Part shown: piece by piece, positions 37,101-49,100 of the stretch
Position numbering within the stretch: position 1 is the first letter of the stretch
How the letters are laid out: every line of letters begins with the position of its first letter
Assembly: GCA_036937835.1 (NCBI GenBank)
Contig: CM072879.1
Location: forward strand, 3,656,001 to 3,720,000
Direction: 5' to 3'
Length of the DNA: 64,000 nt
From: Pampus argenteus
Taxonomy: Eukaryota > Chordata > Actinopteri > Scombriformes > Stromateidae
Translations under genes and position numbers: made by a program
The notes under the pieces: generated by a model
Seen by the model: only the letters and a program-made list of their open reading frames with translations
Database searches by the model: none
Told to the model about the DNA's origin: nothing

Positions 37101-40100
37101 TTACCTTATATGGAGAAAGTATCAATATTTCTGGACTAGCTTACTGCTGAGCTGTGCTGCTTTACAGGCACTTCTTCAGCCACACAGAGCCCAGTAAGCC
37201 TCACACAGCGTCTTCTTATCCGTGGTTAGCCTCAGCACCCAAGCTACCGGCCTCCACCAGCAGGTGCATCTAGCCTGCATCCAAAACACTAAAGGGAAAA
37301 GATGTGAAAGAGCAGGATATGTTTCCCACAATGCAAGTGTAGCAGGTGGCAAGAGGTCCATCTGAAGGGGCTGTTTTCACTGGCAGCGCTACTTAAGAGA
37401 GGCCATTGGAAAGAAGCAAAGGTCAAGGATGGAAGATCAAGCACGAGCAAACACACAGGCTGCCATAATCTGAGAACCTGCTGCACTGAGGTGGAGGTTT
37501 GTGTTATACTGGGGTTACAGACAGGTCACACTGAGAATGTCGTATCTCACCTTTCACTAGACACACTGTCAAAACTAAAAAAAAAAAAAAAAAGGGGGCC
37601 CAAATATTGTCATTCTGCACAATCGCTCCCTTTACTTTCATCTAGGGGAAGCCAGGCGAGCCGGGGTCTGATGGAGCGCCAGGTCCAAAGGGATCTCGGG
37701 TAAGTCTCTATTGTCTCATTAATCCGCTGCTGGTAACAGAAAGAATCCATGAAGTGTCTTTTGATGTGCTGTTTTGTCTGGGCTCGGTCACTGTAGGGGG
37801 AACCAGGCTTTAATGGACGTCCAGGAATTGAGGGCCTTGAGGTAAAGATCTACAGTATTTTTTTTCCCCATGCATTCTTCTTTTTTGTCAAAACAATTTA
37901 CCACAATGCAAAAAAAAAAAAAAAAAAAAAAAAAGAGATTCATGTGTGTTATGGTGGTAGCAGCTAATGTAGCCTGGAGCTGCTATCCTCCAGCAGAGAT
38001 GAGGAGTGGGCCACAGAGTTCTGGTAACACCGCTTCTTTCAGATATTATTTTTTTTATTATTAATTTTTCATCTTTAGCCTGAACCCATGCTGACTTAAG
38101 TGACATCACTTGAGGCAGTTTATCAGATTTCACACAGCAGTGGCTACAAACTAGATGTTGACAAAGTTTGGAATATTCAGTAGTATTATTGTTTACAAAA
38201 TGAAGTCATCAGTAGAAGTTATGATGAGTTATGAATATATTACAACACAGTGAACACGTTACACTATATTATACTTTAAAATCTCTTGTGCTACCATGTG
38301 TATTGCATGTATTAAGATGTCCAGTGTTGATATTGGTTGCTTGAGGGGGGTCATAGTTATCTGACTTAAGTTTGGGGGAAAGAAATTTAACCTTTTCCCT
38401 TTTCATAGGGTCGATCTGGCAGCAAAGGAGAGAAGGTACATATATTCTTGTTCTTTTTCTTATGGTTTTTATATATAATGACTACCAAACTTCTTCAACA
38501 TATAAAAAGGCTTGGTTTGTCTTGGCTCCGAGCTTAGATTAAAATGATGTTTGATTGAAGGCTCGCTTACATATGTCTTCTCTGGCTGTATTTTCTAGGG
38601 GGAAGTTGGTGAATGTGGCGCCCCCGGTAAAAAGGGAGAACAAGTAGGTTTTATGAATGTATTTTTTACATTGCTGTATATGGACTATTTGCTGTGGCCA
38701 CATGCTGTATTATTGGTGATGCTGTATTTTCTTTCTTTAGGGTACAGATGGACCTTCAGGCCCCAGAGGTCCCAGAGGAGAGCAGGTGATGTTTTTAACT
38801 TATCTCGAGCCAATACTCTTTACACAGTGCATATACTATGAATGGCTTTGCAGTACATTAATATTCCATTATAAAGATATCCTCAGTTGATGGTGGTTGA
38901 GATGTAACAATGCAAAAAAAAGAAAAGCCTATATAAGCAACTTGAATGGAGTGCAGTTATAATGTTACCAACATGTTTTGTTATTCTTCATTTATTTTTG
39001 CTTCAAATCTGTATCATACAATTCATTGGTGAAACACATAAACTAGAAAGTATTTGATGAAATACTTTACAACAATTGTATTGTTATATTTTACAAAATA
39101 CAACATTTTTATAAGAAAGCATATTCACTTGAATGAAAGCATTGCTATTAATTTAATATCATGTAAAGTGTGTCAAGTACAGAGCTGGAATAAGGACATG
39201 GTTAGCCTAGCTTAGCATAGAGACCGGAAGCGGGGGAAATAGCTAGCTCAAAGTTAGTTCAAAATAATACCAACCTCTAAATATCACCAATTAACACATA
39301 TCTCATTTGTTTAATCTCAAACAGAAATGCAAAAAAAAATGTCTACATTCTGTGGTTTTATTGGACATGTTTACATGATGGAACTAATTTCTTGTTGAAC
39401 AACAGCCGGGTGCAATGACTGCATATAGTGTCCCAAGATTTATCAAGTTGAGGTGGTCAGGTTTGGTTCCATCATGCCTGTACAGAGGCTAAAACCAACC
39501 CTGTGTTCAGTAGTCAGAGTACTGAGTAGAAGGTTAAACTGTTGGGAAAAAAATAGTTCCAGCAAGTAACTTTCTATAAAGCCAGTTGCCATTTTTACAT
39601 TCTGTTTGAGTGCAGATGAAACAAACATTAGAACATGCGTTAATTAGTGAACTTCAGAGCTGTTTGGAGGCATACTTCTTCTCTTTGGACTAAGCTAGGC
39701 TAGCAGTTTCCCATTGCTTCCAGTCTTTATGCTAAGCTAAGCTAAGAACCGCATCTCAACTCCAGCACTGTACATAACACACAGACACGAGCTTGATATT
39801 TGCCTTCTTGACTCACTCTTGGAGAGAAAGCAGATAAACGTATTCACCATGTTGAACTAATCATATCCCTAGTGGACAAGAATTGTGTGTTGATTATAGT
39901 GCCCGCAACCAGTGGATGTGTGGCCTTTTTCAGTTGACAACAACCTTGACTGTTGACTTAAAAGGCTCCATGTTACCATCTGCAGTACACCTATGAAACA
40001 AAAAAAATGCTCCCATTTAAAAACTGAAGATATGTCTGTGTGAGCCTTCATACCTGAATGGGTGTGTGGTCAATTTGAAAGATTCCTCTGTCCATCCACA

Positions 40101-43100
40101 TCCGCGCTGAAACAATCAGCGCTGTGCTGAGAGCCACACACTCTGAGTCCATCTCCCGCTCTGCACTTGTGGAATGTGAGCTGTGGATTAGGTCTTATCC
40201 CCCTCCTAATGTAGCCTTTCTAAAGCGGGGAATCCAAGCTTGCAATGTTTGGTTGTAGTCTTTGAGCAGACCTCGTCCCAGAGGATTAGCATTTGGGCAC
40301 ATGTTATCCATTCCCTCTCTCCTTAAATGCTTGTTGTCCACTTCAGCGTCGGTAGAACAACAGTAGCCACCGTCAGAGTGTGGTTAGATTTCACATCCTT
40401 CTGATCTGTCTCCAGTTCCCATGAAATGTACCAACACTCACTGTCAAATCCGTATTCATGAACCTGTCATATCAAAGCATTCAGCATCGAAATATTAGTA
40501 TCCTGAAACTCAATCCTGTCATTTATTTCTCAAGTTATCTCATTTTAAAGGTTTTTGCATGTTTTCTGTCCCATTAATTACAAATCACGTATACTTGACA
40601 TTCCTTCCAACCACTTTTTTTGTCTGGAGCTGCAGTGCCAAAGCTCAGTCCAGGTCTCACTGGAAGGTGGCTGAGAAAGACAACAAACGACCCCATTCAG
40701 AATACATTTTGCTTCAGGTTACATATTATCTATCATGACCAATGTTATATTGTACAGTAATTTCAAACTATGGCTCAGGAGGTGCGTGCCTTCCACTGTT
40801 TCTGTTCTACTCCAGAGACCTTCTGAGCTCTCATGGATTTATTTAAATGACCTTTATGCTATTTGTGGGAGTAAAAGTGAAGTGTTTTACTTCCTCTATA
40901 ACATAACGTTTGATAAATACAGGTCCAGCATTGAATGGAAATGGAAATATGATTCATAATAATAGTAATATGTGCCCTACAAACCTGACCCACTAGATAC
41001 AAACCACAGCTTTCTTCTACTACAATTGCATTCAAGTACACTTGGAATCTGGAAATGGTTCATTTGGGTTCTATAGAACTGGTAAGACAATAACATTTGT
41101 TTGATTTATTTTGATTTATTCTGCATCTCAAAGAAAAACATGAATGATCCTTAATGTAAACCAGTTTATATAGTTTATATAACCTGCGGCAATGAGCAGC
41201 GCAAGTCGAATGACTGAGTAGATGTAAGTTAAAACACACAAGACGTCACAACAACTGCACAGCTGTAACAACAATATAAACCCTTATATGCTATTATTAT
41301 TATTAATGTTCCATTCCCAACTTTCAGCTGAATAGAGATAAAACATGATTATCGAAATGTTGACTTGATGATCATACCAGATAAAAAATCAAGCTATCAC
41401 CAACGTGATTACACTGCATCTTGAGGGGCAGTCGAATGTGTGAAGGAAATCTAATAGCAATCCATTCAATAGTCATTGAGACATCTCAGACTGGACCAAA
41501 GACAACAAACACACCCACACAAAAAAACAACAACAAAAAAACCCCACAAAAACTCAAAAGAATAAACTGCATATATTGTATTGTACAGGTATGTTACTGT
41601 ATTTGTCTGTCTTTCACATAGCCAGTGGTTTGCAGTCATTTCAGCTTGATATACAGTAAACTAATGCAGACAGTGATGACGCTATGGTCACACTCCTCTT
41701 AGATCCCAGCAGGGGGCAGTCACAGTTCACCAGCCAGTGCCAGACACACTTGCATGCCAGTGTTCTACATGCCGCAGACGTGTTTATTAACAGTTGAATG
41801 AAAACATGCTCAGGCCGAGCTTCAGCTTGCTCAAACATGTTTTCATTTACCAGTTATGTACATATAAAGGAAACTATGAATCTATTGTTGTTCAGTTTAG
41901 TAGTTTAAATGGTTTGTTATTCCAGTATTCACTTGATATTAAATCAGTGAATAAGAAAACGTAACAAAAACATTCTCAGTTTAGGGTTTTTAGATTAGAA
42001 GAAATTACTTTAAAGACAACAAGGGTGTAGGTTTGGTTTTGACTTTGTTTGGGACATTTTTTTCACAGAGCCAAAAAACCTCACCTAAAATTATGTAGCC
42101 TCTCTACAGATAGTACTCTTTAAACTTCTATTATTTATTTTATTATTAACTTTATTATATTTCATTTAATTCATGAATGTATTGCTGGATCTTTCACAGT
42201 GACATCAAAGCTCACCTGAGAGGCTGCAAGTTACATCTCTGTAATGTCAGAGTTCACATTAGAGGCTGCAGCTCACCTGTCTGTGTGTCTCTGTGATGTC
42301 AGAGCTCACCTGTCTGTGTGTCTCTGTGATGTCAGAGCTCACCTGTCTGTGTGTCTCTGTGATGTCAGAGCTCACCTGTCTGTGTGTCTCTGTGATATCA
42401 GAGCTCACATTAGAGGCTGCAGCTCACCAGTCTGTATGTCTCTGTGATGTCAGAGCTCACATTAGAGGCTGCAGCTCACCTGTCTGTGTGTCTCTGTGAT
42501 GTCAGAGCTCACCTGTCTGTATGTCTCTGTGATGTCAGAGCTCATCTGTCTGTGTGTCTCTGTGATGTCAGAGCTCACATTAGAGGCTGCAGCTCACCTG
42601 TCTGTGTGTCTCTGTGATGTCAGAGCTCTCATTAGAGGCTGCAGCTCACCTGTCTGTATGTCTTTGTGATGTCAGAGCTCACCTGTCTGTATGTCTCTGT
42701 GATGTCAGAGTTCACATTAGAGGCTGCAGCTCACCTGTCTGTGTGTCTCTGTGATGTCAGAGCTCACCTGTCTGTGTGTCTCTGTGATGTCAGAGCTCTC
42801 ATTATAGAGGCTGCAGCTCACCTGTCTGTGTGTCTCTGTGATGTCAGAGCTCACCTGTCTGTATGTCTCTGTGATGTCAGAGCTCACATTATAGAGGCTG
42901 CAAATCACCTGTCTGTGTGTCTCTGTGATGTCAGAGCTCACCTGTCTGTATGTCTCTGTGATGTCAGAGCTCACATTATAGAGGCTGCAAATCACCTGTC
43001 TGTGTGTCTCTGTGATGTCAGAGCTCACCTGTCTGTGTGTCTCTGTGATGTCAGAGCTCACCTGTCTGTGTGTCTCTGTGATGTCAGAGCTCACATTAGA

Positions 43101-46100
43101 GGCTGCAAATCACCTGTCTGTGTTTCTCTGTGATGTCAGAGCTCACATTAGAGGCTGCAGCTCACCTGTCTGTGTGTCTCTGTGATGTCAGAGCTCACCT
43201 GTCTGTATGTCTCTGTGATGTCAGAGCTCATCTGTCTGTGTGTCTCTGTGATGTCAGAGCTCACATTAGAGGCTGCAGCTCACCTGTCTGTGTGTCTCTG
43301 TGATGTCAGAGCTCTCATTAGAGGCTGCAGCTCACCTGTCTGTGTGTCTCTGTAATGTCAGAGCTCACCTGTCTGTGTGTCTCTGTGATGTGAGAGCTCA
43401 CATTAGAGGCTGCAAATCACCTGTCTGTGTTTCTCTGTGATGTCAGAGCTCACATTAGAGGCTGCAGCTCACCTGTCTGTGTGTCTCTGTGATGTCAGAG
43501 CTCACCTGTCTGTATGTCTCTGTGATGTCAGAGCTCATCTGTCTGTGTGTCTCTGTGATGTCAGAGCTCACATTAGAGGCTGCAGCTCACCTGTCTGTGT
43601 GTCTCTGTGATGTCAGAGCTCTCATTAGAGGCTGCAAATCACCTGTCTGTGTGTCTCTGTAATGTCAGAGCTCACCTGTCTGTGTTTCTGTGATGTCAGA
43701 GCTCACATTAGAGCCTGCAGCTCACCTGTCTGTGTTTCTCTGTGATGTCAGAGTTCACATTAGAGGCTGCAGCTCACCTGTCTGTGTGTCTCTGTGATGT
43801 CAGAGCTTACCTGTCTGTGTTTCTGTGATGTCAGAGCTCACCTGTCTGTGTTTCTGTGATGTCAGAGCTCAGAAGATTCATGTTTGGATTAATTACAGAA
43901 TATTCTTACTAACTAAGTCTAACTGTCACTGACACTTTGGTTCTTCTTTAAAAAGGACCTCATGTCTTAATTCACGTTTGTCATCAAAGTTGTTTAATTA
44001 AATGACATATCTTAGCAATGATCACAAATTAACTAACAACACCTAACACCTGAAATGTAAATATCATGTTAGATTTGTCCAGTGAAGACAGTTTCAATTT
44101 TGTGATGTTTTTTAAACTATAAATTGGTACTAATAACTGCAGATTCAGCACTGTTCATCACCAACTCTACTGTTAATGCTGAGCTGCAGCTATTAAACAA
44201 TGCAACAGAGACAATTTTATTTTCTTTTCAATTGTGCAAAAGTGATAAAGGTGTGGTCAATGTATATGTACACTACGTGTCTCGTGCATTGTGTTTTGTC
44301 ATATGTCTTGTGTTGACTGTAGGTGGAATGAAACTATACTTGTTGACTTTAGGAGGAGCTCAAGATAAATACTGATATATTGCTTCTAGATAAAAACAGT
44401 GTCTTCGGTATGGGAGACACTCATCTTGTTCTTTTATAAGCCACTTATGTGGTGGAGGAACAGTGACAGTAATAAAGCATAAAGTTTGGGAGGGACAGAC
44501 TGCCTTTAGCTTTTTTATAATGATTGCATTATCATAGAAGTAATGGATTTGTTTTTCCGCAGTGTCTAAAGTGAAATTTGTACTGAGGTCTGTCAATCAG
44601 AGGGGGTCGTGGGAGAAGGAGATTAAAAGTGACAGAAATATTTGGGTATGGAGTGAAAAAAGATAGCTAGAGAGAAAAGTTCAAACCCTGTTTACTTACA
44701 CACCAATCACTGCAAGAAGAACACACACACACATTAATAATAATTTATTATTATTAATGTTTGTGTAATTCATGAATTTTAATGTATGGCTGGCTTGTCC
44801 TGTTCTGTATATGCCTCAGGGGGTTAGAGGAGGAGTTGGAGACCAGGGTCCAGAAGGACCACCTGGATCTAAAGTAAGAATATTTCAAATCAAGTTTCAA
44901 ATACATTGCGTACATGTTCAAAAGTTAAAGCCATGGACAAATTCATATATTCCTTTTTCTTTCCCCTAAAAGGGTGACCGAGGACCGAGAGGTGCACCAG
45001 GACCTCCAGGAGATAACGGTGTTGGATTCCCGGGTCCCAAAGTAAATTTTGATTTTGTTAAGCATTTGATAAAATAAGCAATATTTCCCTGTTTTTGTTG
45101 GAAGGCCAGTGTATGCCCTATGTCCTGCCAGTTTATCTGTGATCTGTAAACTGTATTTTTCAGGGGGACAAGGGGAACCAAGGAAGACCAGGTCCGCCGG
45201 GAGCAATAGGTATGGGTGAACCAGGGACACCGGTGAGTTCACAAACCGTATAACTATAGCTAACCGCCTCGCTCCTCAATGATCTTCTGCTTTTTTGTGG
45301 TGTTCCAATGCACTTAAAGGAAATAAACGTGTGTATACCAAAACATTCGTATTTGCAACACTTTTCTGGGTAGAAATGGTGGATTTTCTGGAAAAGTTCC
45401 ACGGGTGTCAATACTTTCGTCCATGACTGTACACATTTCTCAAAGTGTTCTCATTTTTTCTGATTAACATTTCTTGGTGCTCACTATTGTTCAGCACATT
45501 TTTAACAAATTTTGCTCTTAATGAGTAATGGGGACAAAAACAGAGAGTCGCCAAGTGCTTGCTCGAGGTGATTTTTAAAGTTAGAAAACGATACAGGAGT
45601 ATTGTGCTCAGCTCTAATCATCAGCCGGCCAAGGCAGAGGGCCGTCCACCAAGAGCCAGGTTCTGCTCGAGGTTTCTACCTAAAAAGGGAGTGTTTCCTC
45701 ACCGCTATCACCGTGCGCTTGCTCGAGGTGGTTATGGTGGTTTCAGAATTAAGGAGTACAATCTGGATCTGGAAAACGTGTGCATGATTTGACTAATTTG
45801 GGCACCTGGTGTAGTCATAGCATTTGAAACTCAAGTCTCAAAAACACATTTATCACTACCCCAAAGAGAAACTGGGTCATGGATATAGTTTTGGTTTGCT
45901 GAGATATGCATCTCTGGCAGGTTTGCCATTCATCCAGTACAATGGCAAATGGAAAATAATGTTCAAGTCATATATACTTGAAAATCAGAAACAATGTTCT
46001 GTAACCCACAAAGAGTTACTGGGATGTTGTGTTGAGAAAAATGTACTGTATTTCTTTAAATGCACTTCCATTCTTCTTTGTTTCGGGGTAGCAGCTGATT

Positions 46101-49100
46101 TATACATCTCAAAAACTCTAAAACTCAATATATGCAGCTTAATACCACAACAGGCAAATTAAATATGTGTTCAAATACTTTTGGGTGACTATGCAGAATA
46201 GAGAAGTGTATCTGTACTAAACAACTGAGCATCGCTATTTTAGCAATTCAACTTATTAAGTTAATATTACTAAACTCTTAGTGCAGTAATGACGAATTTA
46301 ATATCTGTTAATTTGATTTTTCACATTTACTATATCTGTGTTGATATAAGGGACCAGCTGGGCCAACAGGGATGCAAGGATCTCCGGGGTTTGCAGGTGA
46401 GGGTCTCCCAGGACCAAAGGTAAGTTCCAGGACAAGATGGTTCACTATAATTAGAATATATTGTATCTTGAAATGTATGATTAATAGAAGAAAGAAAAAT
46501 ATACTAATGCTGACTGTTCTGGTGACCTGTGACATGTATCGGATTTTTAGAAGAGTGAATATATCATAAGGATTATAGTTTATGGTTCGGCTTCATGTCC
46601 TCACTACTTGTGTGTGTTTCTTCCAGGGCGAAAGGGGGTATGAGGGTCCTAAGGGCAGCCGTGGACCTCCAGGAGTCGGGTACAAAGGTGATAAGGTATG
46701 GTTAGTAGTTAAACATGGCTGGGATCATGCAGACAGTGTGAAAATAAACCTGTGACACTGTAAAGAATGACCTGTCTGACCCCTCACCTGTCTGACCCCT
46801 CACCTGTCTGACTCCCAGGGAAACACAGGAGCCCCTGGGCTGCCAGGTCTGGTGGGGTTTCCAGGGGCAGGCATCCAGGGAGAAAAGGCAAGCCCAATGA
46901 AAATGTTAGGAATGTGCTTCCTCTAAATATCCTTTTTTTTTTTTTAACCGCATTTTAAATTCTGTTTTTTCTCTCTCTGGTTTTAGGGAGAGCAAGGACC
47001 ACCTGGGCCTTCTGGTCCCAGAGGAACTACTGGACTGGGTATAGTTGGACCAAAGGTTGGTAGCAAAGTAGCAGTAGAAAGTTGACAGTCTGTGTTTTCA
47101 TAGAAAAGAGTGATAAGTTAAGGAAGGTATTCATTAATCTGTAAACTTTATAAGTTGACATTTATAAGAAATATATGGATAACATATAATAACAATATGG
47201 ACCAGCGTAAGAGACTTGTAGAAGAAAAGCAGCAACCCATGCTGGCCAATCAGAGTCCTCCATGTGGTATCTCTGTAGGTGTCATAGCAGTAGTTGCATC
47301 TTTGAGAAGGTGCACATCACATAGGTTCAAAATCAACCTTTGCCACTGTCCTGTATTTCAACTAAACAGTAGTTGCTGTTCAGCAAAAGTTACATAGAAC
47401 TGAAATAATAATTGGCCATCACTGATTCTTCCAGCACTTCCCACTTTATATAATAAACAATCAATAGGTTTTCCATAATGAGCAGTAAAGATTTCAGACA
47501 CTTATTGTTTTAATAATTTTGTACCAAGTGAACATGGATATATTGTATATCTTTTTCCAATCTGCTACATTCGCTCTCTACTGTACTTTTGTACCACTGG
47601 GACACTTAATTGCCTTGTGGAATCAATATACAAGTATACATGATATTGTAAGACTGTATTGCTTTGCTTCTCAGGGTGACCAGGGTTTCCCCGGGGAGCC
47701 TGGACTTCAGGGAGAGAGAGGTGTAGGTGAGCCAGGACCCAAGGTAAGTCAACCAAACTCCTTTGATGAAAGCACATACATCAGAATGGACAGTAACTCC
47801 AAAAAGGGTCAATTTGAGCTTATACACATACACATGCTCTTTCCCAGGGTGAGCCAGGGCCTGCTGGGGCTTCTGGGATACCTGGAATTCCTGGTGAGGA
47901 TGGAGCTGTTGGGCCTAAGGTTAGTTAGGTGAAATTAAAATGTTTAATATGGTTTAAGTGAAATTGAGGTATTAAAGGGTTACTATTTAAACATACTGTT
48001 TATCTCGTTATAACTTGATAACTTACTGTTATAACAAACTTTTCATGTTATAACAAGATAGCTCGAATTGGTATAAAAAAAACATCTTGTTATAACAAGA
48101 AACGTTTTACGTTATAATGTGATACTGATCTTTCTGGTGTCCCAGCAATATGCTGTAATTATATACTAGCAGGAAGGGACATAAAATAATCTCTTTTCAT
48201 GTAACCTGAAGTGAATCATGTTCAGGACACTAATAATCACTACAAACAAGCTTCATTCACTGGAAAATGTTGATTTGTTTAATGCCGTCGATGCACTTTC
48301 ATCTTTTGTATAATCTAGGGAGAGATGGGGTTGCCAGGTCAGCGTGGCATAGGGGGAGCACCGGGGAAAGGCATCCCTGGAGAAAAGGTAACTTTTAATC
48401 ACCTGTAGAGCTGCTGCTGCAGTATTATATTTGTGGTCTCCTCGAGGATATCCTGATCATGATCATGAACAACAAGAACACATTTTATATGGGTGCTGTA
48501 CATACTGTAGTTACATAGCCTACTTGTATTAATAGTAACTTAATTGTTTTGTCTACTCTGTGCAAAGTTGGCTAACTGAATTATTGCGTCCTGTTGTATT
48601 AACTTACACAGCAAATGTGTCAACGCACTTGTTTGTCTTCATTCTTACAGTACCAGAGGTGCTGAGATATATTATGTCATGTATATTTGTTTTTCCACAG
48701 GGAGATAGAGGTGACCGTGGGCAGAGGGGACTTTCAGGGTCTCCAGGACCAGTTGGACCTGCTGGAGCTAAGGTCTGTAAAATACAGATTACCCATAAGT
48801 CCTGTTAAGGTCATATGGCTTTCTCATGTGGAGAATATGTCAGTGAAAACAAAGGTCAGGTTTAGATCAGTAACACAGAGGGTTTAGGATCAGGTCGTAT
48901 TTCAATGTCATATGGTTGATTTACATAGGTATTATATAGTTTGAACAGAGCTTAAGATTGAAGGTTAGATCCCCATGCCAGTTGAAAACATCTTTTATAG
49001 TCCACAGCTTTCTAAGAAGAACATACTAGAAGAAACAAGAGCAAACAAGAGCGGCCAGAGTCAGCCAAAACTGTGAAGTTGAAGGCTGTAAAACTAAAAA

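Larger units (their letters stand above)
38786..44819 (+). other. col28a1: Large col28a1 intron (6 kb) loaded with repeats
   Basis: This is the largest intron of the gene. It contains a dispersed repeat at 39.18-39.79 kb, a long minisatellite at 42.2-43.87 kb and otherwise AT-rich DNA. The reading frame joins exactly across it (45-bp exon to 54-bp exon, both phase 0). Open frames inside are repeat-derived. Confidence 0.8.

Noticed and set aside
42666..43133. Open frames of 155 codons (plus) and 125 codons (minus) with repeated LSVCLCDVRAH / SSDITETHRQV peptides
   Set aside because: They lie wholly in the intronic minisatellite; the unit length is a multiple of three, so frames stay open by arithmetic. 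No start context or family match.
45824..46162. 112-codon plus-strand frame in a col28a1 intron
   Set aside because: Ends beside a Tc1-like terminus and lies within transposon-derived sequence; no protein family recognised.
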